Shown in pieces: positions 22,692-30,703 of a stretch of 33,149 nt of DNA. Position 1 is the first letter of the stretch; the number at the start of each line of letters is the position of its first letter. Source of the DNA: Streptomyces harenosi. Its GTDB lineage: Bacteria > Actinomycetota > Actinomycetes > Streptomycetales > Streptomycetaceae. The stretch covers positions 1 through 33,149 of the forward strand of contig NZ_WYCT01000040.1 of the NCBI RefSeq assembly GCF_011008945.1. Reading direction: 5' to 3'. The notes beneath the pieces are model-generated. The model was not told where the DNA came from. It worked only from the letters and a program-made list of their open reading frames with translations, and did not search any database. The position numbers and the translations under genes are program-made.

Positions 22692-23900
22692 ATGCGCATC
22701 CTCTGCACCACCCTCGGCAGTCCCTCGCACGGACGCGCCCAGCTCCCCCTGCTGCGCGTCCTCGCCGAAGCCGGTCATCAGGTGATGGTGGTCACCACCG
22801 ACGGCCTCGCTCCCGTCTTCCGCGACGACGAGGTGGAAGTGAACGCCGCTTTACCGGACTTCGACCCGGTCGCCATGCTCGGTCCGCTCCTCGGCGAACT
22901 CCGGGACAGCTCCGACCTGTCCCTCGCCTCGCCGGCACTGATGCGGATGCTGATGCGGGCCCTGGCCGGACCGGGCGTCAAGCCGCACCTGGACATCCTC
23001 CGCCCCCTCGCCCGTGACTTCCGCCCCGACCTGATCCTCCGGGACGGCATGGACATGGGAGCGGTGCTCACCGCCGAGCTGCTGGAGGTGCCGCAGTTGC
23101 CGACGCCTTCCGGCTTCTCCAACATCATCGAGCCGGCCGAGATACTGCCCGGGCTCAACGAACGGCGCAGGGAACTGGGGCTGCCGCAGCGGGACGATCC
23201 GCTGTCCTTCGTACCGCACGGCCGCGTCGACTACGTACCGCCCGCCTTCTCCTTCTCCCGGCACCTGCCGCCGGCGCTGTCGTACCGGCAGACGGTGGAC
23301 GTCGAGCGGCACGGGGCGCTGCCTCCCTGGGCCGCCGCACTGCCCACCGACCGGCCCCTGGTGTACGCGGGGATCGGCACGGCCCTGCCGGTGATGCGGG
23401 AGCAGACCGAGCAAGGGGCACCTCAGCTGCCGGTGGAGCTGCCGAACGCCGCCGAGAGCCTGGAGACGATCGTCGGGGCGGCAGCCGAACTGGAGGAGTG
23501 CACCGTGGTCGTGTCGACGTCCGGGATCCCGCTGGACACCGCGGGACTGCCCGGGCACGTCCACGTCACCGAGCGGGTGCCGCAGCCGCTGCTGCTGGAG
23601 TCGGTGGACCTGTTCGTCACCCACGGCGGCTTCAACAGCGTCCGCGAAGCGCTGCGCACCGGCACACCGCTCGCGGTGCTGCCGCACTTCGGGGACCAGT
23701 ACACCAACGCGGAGCGCGTGGCGGAACTGGGCCTGGGCGGTCACATCACCGACCGCAGCGCCCGGGGCATCGCCGAGATGTGCCGTGCGCTGCTCGCCGA
23801 CCCCGCGCCCAGGGCCCGGGCCCGGTCCGCCCAGCTCGCGATGTTGACGCTGCCGGACATCGGGCAGGCGGTCGCCGACCTCGAGGGCATCGCCGCATAG
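22692..23900 (+). CDS. GT1-family glycosyltransferase with TTA codon
   Basis: 402-aa GT-B fold glycosyltransferase of the macrolide/antibiotic type. The N-terminal acceptor domain begins with SHGRAQLPLLRVLAEAGHQVMVVTT, and the C-terminal donor-sugar domain has VTHGGFNSVREALRTGTPLAVLPHFGDQ (about 310-337), where His-Gly-Gly-Phe-Asn and the Asp-Gln pair contact the nucleotide sugar. ATG 22692 is chosen because GAAAGG lies 8-13 nt upstream. Leu54 is TTA (22851-22853), a likely bldA control point. It sits after ugd and before a DHA2 exporter, so the likely donor is UDP-glucuronate, which is inference; other UDP-sugars are possible. Confidence 0.9.
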   Translation: MRILCTTLGSPSHGRAQLPLLRVLAEAGHQVMVVTTDGLAPVFRDDEVEVNAALPDFDPVAMLGPLLGELRDSSDLSLASPALMRMLMRALAGPGVKPHLDILRPLARDFRPDLILRDGMDMGAVLTAELLEVPQLPTPSGFSNIIEPAEILPGLNERRRELGLPQRDDPLSFVPHGRVDYVPPAFSFSRHLPPALSYRQTVDVERHGALPPWAAALPTDRPLVYAGIGTALPVMREQTEQGAPQLPVELPNAAESLETIVGAAAELEECTVVVSTSGIPLDTAGLPGHVHVTERVPQPLLLESVDLFVTHGGFNSVREALRTGTPLAVLPHFGDQYTNAERVAELGLGGHITDRSARGIAEMCRALLADPAPRARARSAQLAMLTLPDIGQAVADLEGIAA

Positions 23901-23919
23901 CCCCGCCGTCCCACTGTAC

Positions 23920-23947
23920 GGGCCGCGCCGCCGCACCGGCGCGGCCC
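23920..23947. terminator. Hairpin between glycosyltransferase and exporter genes
   Basis: GGGCCGCGCCG (23920-23930) and its complement (23937-23947) form an 11-bp stem with a 6-nt loop in the 87-nt gap. It may terminate part of the transcripts or protect the upstream message. Confidence 0.6.
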
Positions 23948-23987
23948 CCGGCATCCCGCCCCCGGCCCCCACTCTCTAGGACGACAG

Positions 23988-25604
23988 GTGACCTCCTCCG
24001 AAACCCGACAGCACAGCGCCGACGGGGACGCGCCCGTGCGGCTCAGCCACCGGCAGATCACCACGGTCATGTCCGGTCTGGTGGTGGGCATGTTCCTGGG
24101 GGCGCTGGACCAGACGGTGGTCGCGTCCGCGCTGCGGACCATCGCCGACGACCTGCACGGGCTGACGGCCCAGGCCTGGGCGACCACCGCCTACCTCATC
24201 ACCGCGACCATCGCGACCCCGCTGTACGGCAAGCTCTCCGACATCCACGGCCGGCGGCCCGTGTACCTGGCCGCGATCGGCCTGTTCACGGCCGGCTCGC
24301 TGCTGTGCGCGTGTGCCACGTCGATCTACGAACTGGCGGTGTTCCGGGCCGTCCAGGGGCTCGGCGGGGGCGGGCTGATGTCGCTGGCCATGACGATCGT
24401 CGCCGACATCACCACTCCGCGCGAACGAGGCCGCTACCAGGGCTACTTCATGGCGGTGTTCGGCGGCGCCAGCATCGTCGGCCCGCTGGCGGGCGGCGCC
24501 CTCGCGGACCGGGAGGCCCTGCTGGGCATCACCGGGTGGCGCTGGATCTTCCTGCTCAACGTGCCGCTCGCCGTCCTGGCCGCCGTGGCGATCGTCCGCG
24601 TCCTGCGGTTCCCGCACCAGAAGGTGCGGCACCGGCTCGACTATCCGGGAGCCCTCGCCCTGGCCGTCGGGATCGTGCCGTTGCTGACCGTCGCCGAGCA
24701 GGGCCGCACCTGGGGGTGGGGATCGCCCCCGGCCCTGCTGATGTACGCCGTCGGAGTGCTGGGGCTTGTCGCCTTCGTCCTGGTGGAGCGCCACACGGGC
24801 GCGGCCGCGCTGCTGCCGCCGCGGCTGTTCCGTGTCCGTACCTTCCGGCTGGGGGTCGGGCTGCACTTCGTGGTCGGCATAGGCATGTTCGGCGCGATGA
24901 CGACGGTGCCGCTCTACCTCCAGCTCGTCCGCGGCATGAGCCCGATGACGGCGGGACTGGCCACGCTTCCCACGGTCGCCGCGAATCTCGCCGTGACGCT
25001 GCTGGTGGGCCGGCTGATCGCGCGCACCGGTCGCTTCAAGATCCATCTCGTCACCGGCATCGGCTCGTTCACCGCCGCGATGCTCGTCTTCGCGACCCTT
25101 CGGCTGGACAGCCCGCTGTGGCAGGCGGCCCTCGGGATGGCCTTGATGGGAGCGGGGCTCGGCGCGTCGATGCAGACGCTCACCACGCTCGCGCAGTCCG
25201 AGGTGCCCCGTACGGACATGGGCGCGGCGACGGCGTCGGTCAACTTCTTCCGCTCCAACGGCGGAACCGTGGGGACCGCGGCCTTCCTCTCCATCCTGTT
25301 CTCCACGGCGGGCGGCCGCATAGCCGAGCGGCTGGCCGAGGCCCGCCACGACCCGGAGTACCGCCGGCTGCTGGCCGAGCCCGGAAACGCCCACGCCCTC
25401 GGGGACGTCCTGCGCCCGGGCGGCGGTGTCGACCTGGAGGACTCGGCGTTCCTGCGGGAACTCGACAGGGGCGCGGCGCTGCCGTTCCTGGAGGGGTACG
25501 TCACCTCGATGCGGCTGGTCTTCCTCGCCGGTGCCGCGGTCGCCCTGGTCGCCTTCGTGATCGCGGCCTGGCGGGTCCCGAACCTGACACTCGCCGACGA
25601 GTGA
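23988..25604 (+). CDS. DHA2-family MFS multidrug exporter (EmrB/QacA type)
   Basis: 538-aa membrane transporter of the 14-helix drug:H+ antiporter-2 family. The first helix carries FLGALDQTVVASALRTIADDL, the family's motif D1 (LDxTVVNVALP type). The loop 2-3 motif GKLSDIHGRRPVYL (about 82-95) and the antiporter motif C region (GGASIVGPLAGG) are present. A long loop after helix 13 (about 445-500) is hydrophilic. Start GTG 23988 follows AGGA. Such pumps export hydrophobic drugs or the cell's own antibiotic, fitting a role in exporting a glycosylated compound. It ends at a strong terminator. Confidence 0.94.
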   Translation: MTSSETRQHSADGDAPVRLSHRQITTVMSGLVVGMFLGALDQTVVASALRTIADDLHGLTAQAWATTAYLITATIATPLYGKLSDIHGRRPVYLAAIGLFTAGSLLCACATSIYELAVFRAVQGLGGGGLMSLAMTIVADITTPRERGRYQGYFMAVFGGASIVGPLAGGALADREALLGITGWRWIFLLNVPLAVLAAVAIVRVLRFPHQKVRHRLDYPGALALAVGIVPLLTVAEQGRTWGWGSPPALLMYAVGVLGLVAFVLVERHTGAAALLPPRLFRVRTFRLGVGLHFVVGIGMFGAMTTVPLYLQLVRGMSPMTAGLATLPTVAANLAVTLLVGRLIARTGRFKIHLVTGIGSFTAAMLVFATLRLDSPLWQAALGMALMGAGLGASMQTLTTLAQSEVPRTDMGAATASVNFFRSNGGTVGTAAFLSILFSTAGGRIAERLAEARHDPEYRRLLAEPGNAHALGDVLRPGGGVDLEDSAFLRELDRGAALPFLEGYVTSMRLVFLAGAAVALVAFVIAAWRVPNLTLADE

Positions 25605-25606
25605 GC

Positions 25607-25644
25607 CTGCCGCCCGGCGGGCCCGTGCCCCCGCCGGGCGGCAG
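25607..25644. terminator. Strong terminator after the exporter gene
   Basis: Perfect 15-bp arms, CTGCCGCCCGGCGGG (25607-25621) and its complement (25630-25644), with an 8-nt loop, starting 3 nt after the exporter stop codon. Confidence 0.85.
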
Positions 25645-25704
25645 CCCGTGATCGGCCGCGTCCGGTCCGCCACTGGATGCGCCGCGTGCGGGGGCGGTTT
25701 ACCT

Positions 25705-25748
25705 TTGACTTAGGCCAGAGTCGCACCGTAATGGGTGCGAACAGGAGG
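25705..25748 (+). promoter_or_regulatory. Promoter, operator-like repeat and RBS of the CAP-protein gene
   Basis: TTGACT (25705-25710) and TAATGG (25729-25734) with an 18-nt spacer form a good sigma-70-type promoter. TCGCACC (25721-25727) and GGTGCGA (25734-25740) make a 7-bp inverted repeat across the -10 box, a possible operator. AGGAGG (25743-25748) is 8 nt before ATG 25757, which leaves only a very short untranslated leader. Confidence 0.6.
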
Positions 25749-25756
25749 CGATCCTT

Positions 25757-26377
25757 ATGTCCGGCGTTCGCCGCCGGAGGAGGACGCTCGTGTCCCTCGC
25801 GACCGCGAGTATGCTTTCCACGGTCCTCCTGCCGGTGACCGCGACCCCGTCGAGTGCCCAGGAAACCTGTGCCCAGCTCGAGCGGAGCGGTTATTTCGAC
25901 AAGCCCCCGAGCGAAACCGGTGTGTACTCCAGCGCCTCGGTGAGGTGCCTCATCAACGCCGAGCGCGCGAAGCGCGGACTTCCCGCCTACAAGGACAACA
26001 GCGCCCTGAGCGCAGCCGCGTTCAAGCACGCCCGGGCATCCAGGGACGGCAAGTGGTGGGGTTATGCCAACTCTCACGTCAATCCCTTCACGGGGTCGAC
26101 GATCGGCAGCCGCATTACGGCGGAGAACTACTGCCCCAACCCGACGTACTGGAGGTATGCCGAGGTCACGTACAACGGCTGGGGAGGCGGGGGGACGCCG
26201 AGGTCGGCCGTGCACTGGTGGGTGTACGTCAGCACGTACGGCCACCGAGGAATCGTTCTCGACCCGGGGCTGAGCGACTTCGGGGTCGGCTCCATCGCGG
26301 GAGCCGCCGACGCGGCCGGGGCCGGGCGGACGGACGCCGGAACGTACGTGGTCGACTTCGGTGTCTGCCGGCGGTGA
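25757..26377 (+). CDS. Secreted CAP (SCP/PR-1)-domain protein
   Basis: 206-aa exported protein. An arginine-rich start and a hydrophobic segment (about 13-33) ending in SSAQ form a signal peptide. The CAP fold is visible from RCLINAERAKRGLPAYKDNSALSAAAFKHA on, with the conserved elements AENYCP and SAVHWWVYVS and YGHRGIVLDPGLSDFGVG near the end. Members act as extracellular binding proteins or, rarely, peptidases. It has its own promoter and a strong ribosome site. It is convergent with the carboxylesterase gene and has no clear link to the exporter operon before it. Confidence 0.88.
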   Translation: MSGVRRRRRTLVSLATASMLSTVLLPVTATPSSAQETCAQLERSGYFDKPPSETGVYSSASVRCLINAERAKRGLPAYKDNSALSAAAFKHARASRDGKWWGYANSHVNPFTGSTIGSRITAENYCPNPTYWRYAEVTYNGWGGGGTPRSAVHWWVYVSTYGHRGIVLDPGLSDFGVGSIAGAADAAGAGRTDAGTYVVDFGVCRR

Positions 26378-26451
26378 GCGACCGATTCCCCGCGGGGTGA
26401 GTCCGGGCGCGCGCGGCCCGCGTGGGGGAGCGGACAGAGTTCGTACGGGCA

Positions 26452-27945
26452 TCAGCTCCAGACCTGCCGTTCCTCGCCGCGGGGGTCGTCGACCTGGGAC
26501 CACTCGGCGTCGATGCGCATCGTGGCCCTGCGTTCGGTGTCGTACGGGTCCCAGCCGGGGTCGCCGGTGGCGGCGAACCGGATCCAGGTCTCGTGCATGC
26601 GGGCCGCGAGATCCGCGGGAGGCTCGTCGGGACCGAGCAGAGCGTCGGGGCCGTGGAGCCGCGGCAGGTGGGTGAGGTCGAAGACGAAGGGCAGCTCGAC
26701 CGCGTGCGCGGCGCCGAGCTCTCCGTCCAGGGCGTGCGAGCGCCAGGCGAACTCGTAGGCGAAGGTGGAGGATCCGGTGTGGCCGCAGTGAGCGGTGGCC
26801 AGGGCCCTGCTGCCCGCGCCGAACAGCGCGTCGGTCATGATGGCGGAGCGCAGTGCGCCGTAGGACGCCTCGGGGCGTGTCCTGCGGTACGTCTCGACGA
26901 GCCGCGCCGGGTCGGGGTGCGAGCGGGCCGCCGTGTCGTCCACGTCCTCGGCGGTCGAGGTGGCGTACTCGCCCACGGGGACCAGATAGAGGAGTGCCTC
27001 TTCGGCGTTGGTGCCGATGAGCAGGTCGACGCCGGCGCCCTGTCCGGTGGCGACGGCTTCGGCGGGCTGGACGTCCATGACCAGGCCGAAGGGGCTGAGG
27101 CCGAGCAGCGGGTCGCGGTGGGCGGCGGTCCGCAGGTCGAGGCCCGCGAGCTTGGAGGCGGCCTCCACCAGACGCTCGTCGGGGATCTCCGCGAAGGCGT
27201 CCACGCGCGGCTCGACGCCCAGGACCTCGGCGGCTGCGGAGGTGACCCGGGCGGCTTGCCCGGTGGTGAACGCGCCCAGACCGCTGCCGCTCTGCATGAT
27301 CACCCTGCGGAACAGGCCCTCGGCCGCCGCGGTGGCGAGGACGCCGCCGACGACGGTGGCCCCGGCCGACTGGCCGAAGAGCGTGACGTTGTCCGGGGCA
27401 CCGCCGAACGCGGCGATGTTCTCCCGTACCCAGCGCAGCGCGGCGACGACGTCGAGCAGACCGCGGTTGGCGGGTGCCCCGGGCAGGTCGAGGAAACCGG
27501 CGATGCCGAGCCGGTAGTTGAGGGTGACGAGGACGACGCCGTCACGGGCGAAGGCGGAGCCGTCGTACAGCGCGGCCCGTGCCGAGCCCGCGACGAATCC
27601 GCCGCCGTGCACGAACACCATGACCGGCAGGCCGCCCCGTGCGGCAGCGGGCGTCCACACGTTGACGGTGAGGTAGTCCCCGCCGCGGCGCCGGCCGGTG
27701 CCGAAGTAGGGGACCATGTCGATGCCGCCGAGCCTGCGCTCGGCCTGTCGCGCGTCGGGGCCGGGCGCGGTGGCCTCCCGTACGCCGTCCCACGGCTCGT
27801 GCGGCTGCGGCGGCGCGAACCGGCCGGCGCCCAGAGGAGGAGCGGCGTAGGGGATGTTCAGGAAGACGGCGGTGCCGTCGTCCTGGCGCCGTCCGCGGAC
27901 GGCGCCCCGCGCGGTGGCCACGACGGGACCGGAACGGTGGCTCAT
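26452..27945 (-). CDS. Type B carboxylesterase
   Basis: 497-aa alpha/beta hydrolase of the carboxylesterase/lipase family, without an export signal. The oxyanion-hole HGGG is at 113-116 (VFVHGGGFVAG), the nucleophile Ser193 in FGQSAGA, the acid in NAEEALLYL and the histidine in AAHAVELPFVF. The opening (ARGAVRGRRQDDGTAVFLNIPYAAPPLG) is typical. It splits esters of unknown type; para-nitrobenzyl-esterase-like enzymes are close. It starts 22 nt after the metallo-hydrolase stop with AAAGGA before ATG 27945, so the two form an operon, and an MmyB-type regulator is divergent from them. Confidence 0.93.
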   Translation of the reverse strand: MSHRSGPVVATARGAVRGRRQDDGTAVFLNIPYAAPPLGAGRFAPPQPHEPWDGVREATAPGPDARQAERRLGGIDMVPYFGTGRRRGGDYLTVNVWTPAAARGGLPVMVFVHGGGFVAGSARAALYDGSAFARDGVVLVTLNYRLGIAGFLDLPGAPANRGLLDVVAALRWVRENIAAFGGAPDNVTLFGQSAGATVVGGVLATAAAEGLFRRVIMQSGSGLGAFTTGQAARVTSAAAEVLGVEPRVDAFAEIPDERLVEAASKLAGLDLRTAAHRDPLLGLSPFGLVMDVQPAEAVATGQGAGVDLLIGTNAEEALLYLVPVGEYATSTAEDVDDTAARSHPDPARLVETYRRTRPEASYGALRSAIMTDALFGAGSRALATAHCGHTGSSTFAYEFAWRSHALDGELGAAHAVELPFVFDLTHLPRLHGPDALLGPDEPPADLAARMHETWIRFAATGDPGWDPYDTERRATMRIDAEWSQVDDPRGEERQVWS

Positions 27946-27967
27946 CCCTGGTTCCTTTCCGCGTACT

Positions 27968-28900
27968 TCAGCCCTGCCCGGTGTACTCGGGGTACTCGGT
28001 GTACGGGGTGAAGGGCGCCCAGCCCTTGATGGCGAAGGCGCTCCCCTCGCGTACGACTTCGGCGGCCCCGTGGCCGCCCAGGTGGGCCGGGATCAGCAGG
28101 GCGTTGTTGTCGGCCGCCCAGCCCAGCACCCTGCGGCGGGTGGCGCGGGCTTCGGCCGGGTCCTCGCAGAAGCAGCTGTTGACGTCCGGCTCCAGGATCT
28201 GCACCGGGCTGTGGACCATGTCGCCGACGAACACCGCGCGGTCGGTGCCGGAGGTGAGAGTCAGCACGGAGTTGCCCGGCGTGTGCCCGGCAGCGGCCTC
28301 CAGGCGCAGGTTCGCGTCGATCCGGTAGCTGTTCTCCCACAGCCGGGTCAGGCCGGCCCGGTGCACTGGGGCGACGCTGTCCTCGAAGACGTTCTGGTTG
28401 CCACGGCCGAGCAGCGACCGGTGGCCGTTCTCGGGGTTCCAGAAGTCGAAGTCGTCCTTCGGCATCAGGTAGGTGGCGTTGGGGAAGGTGGGCACCCAGT
28501 GCCTGCCGTCCAGGTAGGTGTTCCAGCCGACGTGATCGATGTGGAGATGCGTGTTGATCACGATGTCCACGTCCTCCGGCTGAACACCGCACCGGGCGAG
28601 ATCGGCCAGGAAATCCGTCTCGAGGTGGCTCCAGACCGGCGCGTAGGGACGCTCCTTGTGGTTGCCCACACCGGTGTCGACCAGGATCGTCCTGCCCTCG
28701 CTGCGCAGCAGCCAGGTCTGGATCGCCGCATTCACCATGTTGGTCCCGGAATCCAGGAAATGCGGGACCAGCCAGTCGGCGCCGGCCTCCCAGACTTCCT
28801 TCGAGCTTTCCGGGAGGAAGGTGTCGGGCGTCATGGCGACAGAACCGAAGTATTCCCGCACCCGGGTGATGGAGACATTGCCGAGGATGATCTGTTCCAT
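27968..28900 (-). CDS. Metallo-beta-lactamase-fold hydrolase
   Basis: 310 aa from ATG 28900. The zinc motif is THLHIDHVG (His118, His120, Asp122, His123), followed by AAGHTPGNS, FVGDMVHSP and the final PAHLGGHG, as in lactonases and related metallo-hydrolases. AAGGA lies 8 nt before ATG 28900. However, an in-frame ATG at 29062 has a still better site (AGGAGG, 6 nt upstream) and would add 54 Pro/Ala/Arg-rich residues, so both starts are credible. It is cotranscribed with the carboxylesterase. Lactone or ester hydrolysis is a reasonable guess, but the substrate is unknown. Confidence 0.9.
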   Translation of the reverse strand: MEQIILGNVSITRVREYFGSVAMTPDTFLPESSKEVWEAGADWLVPHFLDSGTNMVNAAIQTWLLRSEGRTILVDTGVGNHKERPYAPVWSHLETDFLADLARCGVQPEDVDIVINTHLHIDHVGWNTYLDGRHWVPTFPNATYLMPKDDFDFWNPENGHRSLLGRGNQNVFEDSVAPVHRAGLTRLWENSYRIDANLRLEAAAGHTPGNSVLTLTSGTDRAVFVGDMVHSPVQILEPDVNSCFCEDPAEARATRRRVLGWAADNNALLIPAHLGGHGAAEVVREGSAFAIKGWAPFTPYTEYPEYTGQG

Positions 28901-29202
28901 GGGGCGTCCTTGGAGTCCGGAGGATCTGCTCGATGAGCAAGTGGGTTCGGCTGCCCGGTTACGCGAAGGGCGGGCGCGCGCCGGCCCGACCGCTTCCGGT
29001 GAAGGCGAAGCCGGCCGCGTCCGGGCCTCGACGGGATCGCTCCCGGTGGTGGCAGTGGTCATGGCGGCCTCCTGAGCGAGTGCGGGGCACCGGATCGGGC
29101 ACCTTCGACTTCACCCAGGACGCGGGCGCGCGACCAGACCCGTCTTTTCCTAACCACAACCGGGTCAGGCTCGGTGCGGCGAGACGGCGCATACTCGGAG
29201 CC

Positions 29203-30114
29203 GTGGACGGAAGGACGCAACTCGGGGACTTCCTGCAGGCGCGGCGCTCCCAGCTGCGACCGCAGGACATCGGGATACCCACCTACGGGGAACGCCGGCG
29301 TGTGCCGGGGCTTCGGCGCGAGGAACTGGCGCTGCTGGCGGGGGTGAGCACCTCCTACTACACGCGGCTGGAACAGGGGCAGTCGCTGAGCGCATCGCCC
29401 GAGGTGCTCGACGCGATCGCCGGGGCGCTGCGGCTGGACGAGTCCGAGCGGCGGTACCTGCACGACCTGGCCCGGGTGGGCAGACAGCGCACCCGGGGCC
29501 GGCGTCCGGCGCCGGAGGAGGTGCCGGAGGCGACACGTCAGTTCCTGGACGCGCTCGGCGACGTTCCGGCGATCGTGCTCGGCAGGCGCAGCGACGTGCT
29601 GGCGTGGAACCGGCTGGGCCATGCGCTGTTCGCCGGGCACCTGGACTTCGGCGCTCCCGACCTGCCGGCGCAGCGTCCCAACATGGCCCGGCTGGTGTTC
29701 CTCGACGGCCATGTCCGTGACCTGTACGCGGACTGGCCGAGCAAGGCCAGGGCCGTCGTCGGCAACCTGCGCCTGGTGGCGGCCCAGCACCCGGAGGACG
29801 CGGCACTCCATGCGCTCCTGGGCGAACTGTCGGCGAAAAGTCCCGAGTTCGCCTCGATGTGGGCCGACCACCGGGTCAAGACCTGCGCCGCCACCGACTA
29901 CGAGATGCGCCATCCGCTGGTCGGGCCGCTGACCGTCATCCAGCAGGCCATGAGCAGCGGGCGGGGCCCCCTCGTCGTGGTCGCCACCGCGAAGGCGGGA
30001 TCGCCGTCACAGGCCGCTCTCGCCCTGCTGGCCCAGATCACCGGCCAGGGTGCCGCGCGGGCCGATCCGCCCTCCGACGCGACACGACCGAGGTCCCGCA
30101 CCGGCAGGGACTGA
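29203..30114 (+). CDS. MmyB-type XRE-family transcriptional regulator
   Basis: 303 aa from GTG 29203. The N-terminal Xre helix-turn-helix is RREELALLAGVSTSYYTRLEQG (about 36-57), followed by a MmyB-like C-terminal ligand-binding (PAS-like) domain with VLAWNRLGHALFAGHLDF and MARLVFLDGHVRDLYADW, hallmarks of this family. The opening VDGRTQLGDFLQARRSQL is conserved in relatives, which fixes the start, although GGAG is only 2 nt before it; a frame further upstream is open but unsupported. It is divergent from the metallo-hydrolase/carboxylesterase operon and probably controls it. Confidence 0.91.
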   Translation: MDGRTQLGDFLQARRSQLRPQDIGIPTYGERRRVPGLRREELALLAGVSTSYYTRLEQGQSLSASPEVLDAIAGALRLDESERRYLHDLARVGRQRTRGRRPAPEEVPEATRQFLDALGDVPAIVLGRRSDVLAWNRLGHALFAGHLDFGAPDLPAQRPNMARLVFLDGHVRDLYADWPSKARAVVGNLRLVAAQHPEDAALHALLGELSAKSPEFASMWADHRVKTCAATDYEMRHPLVGPLTVIQQAMSSGRGPLVVVATAKAGSPSQAALALLAQITGQGAARADPPSDATRPRSRTGRD

Positions 30115-30703
30115 CACCCACACCCGTCACCGATCCCGGCCGCAACGCACCGGAAAAGCGACGTTCCTCGGGATCTTCGAGTCGTCGAGGGCCGGCATAG
30201 AGGCACCCTCCGCCACTTGGTGATCATCACGGACCACTGCGCCGAGGGGACCGCCGGCGTCGCCGTCCGGGACCGGATCACCGACGCCGTTGACCTGCCT
30301 GCCGACCTCTGAGCACCGGCCCGGAACCCGACCGACGCCATGTTCGAAGCACCATCAGAGCCCCAGTGCGCAACGACGTGACAGCACCCGGAGGCGGTCA
30401 CCGGGCGGCCCCGGGCGCCGGACCGCCAGGTCAGCAACGCGATGTTCAACGAGATGTTCTGCAAGCCCCGCACTGAACCGGACGAACCGGATGGTTCCAG
30501 GTGCTCCTGCCGGTGCGGGCGGGGATGGGGTGTGCGGCCACCGCACGGTCTTTCCGGTGTCACAGGGTCCGGGGTGATCGTGCGGTGGCCGCTATCTGGT
30601 TCCGGCCGGGTCCGCGACGAACGCGATGATCAGGAGGATCCGATGATCGCGGCGATCGCGGGGATCGCGGAGACGAGGACGTCCGCGGAGCCGGGCCGGC
30701 GTA
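30115..30703. other. 589-nt intergenic region without a convincing gene
   Basis: It has short open frames only. One rightward segment ending at a stop near 30312 reads TLRHLVIITDHCAEGTAG and could be the end of a decayed gene, but I cannot name a family. A 32-codon frame from ATG 30643 has an AGGAGG in front but runs into the end of the opposing thioester-protein gene, so it is not called. Confidence 0.4.
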
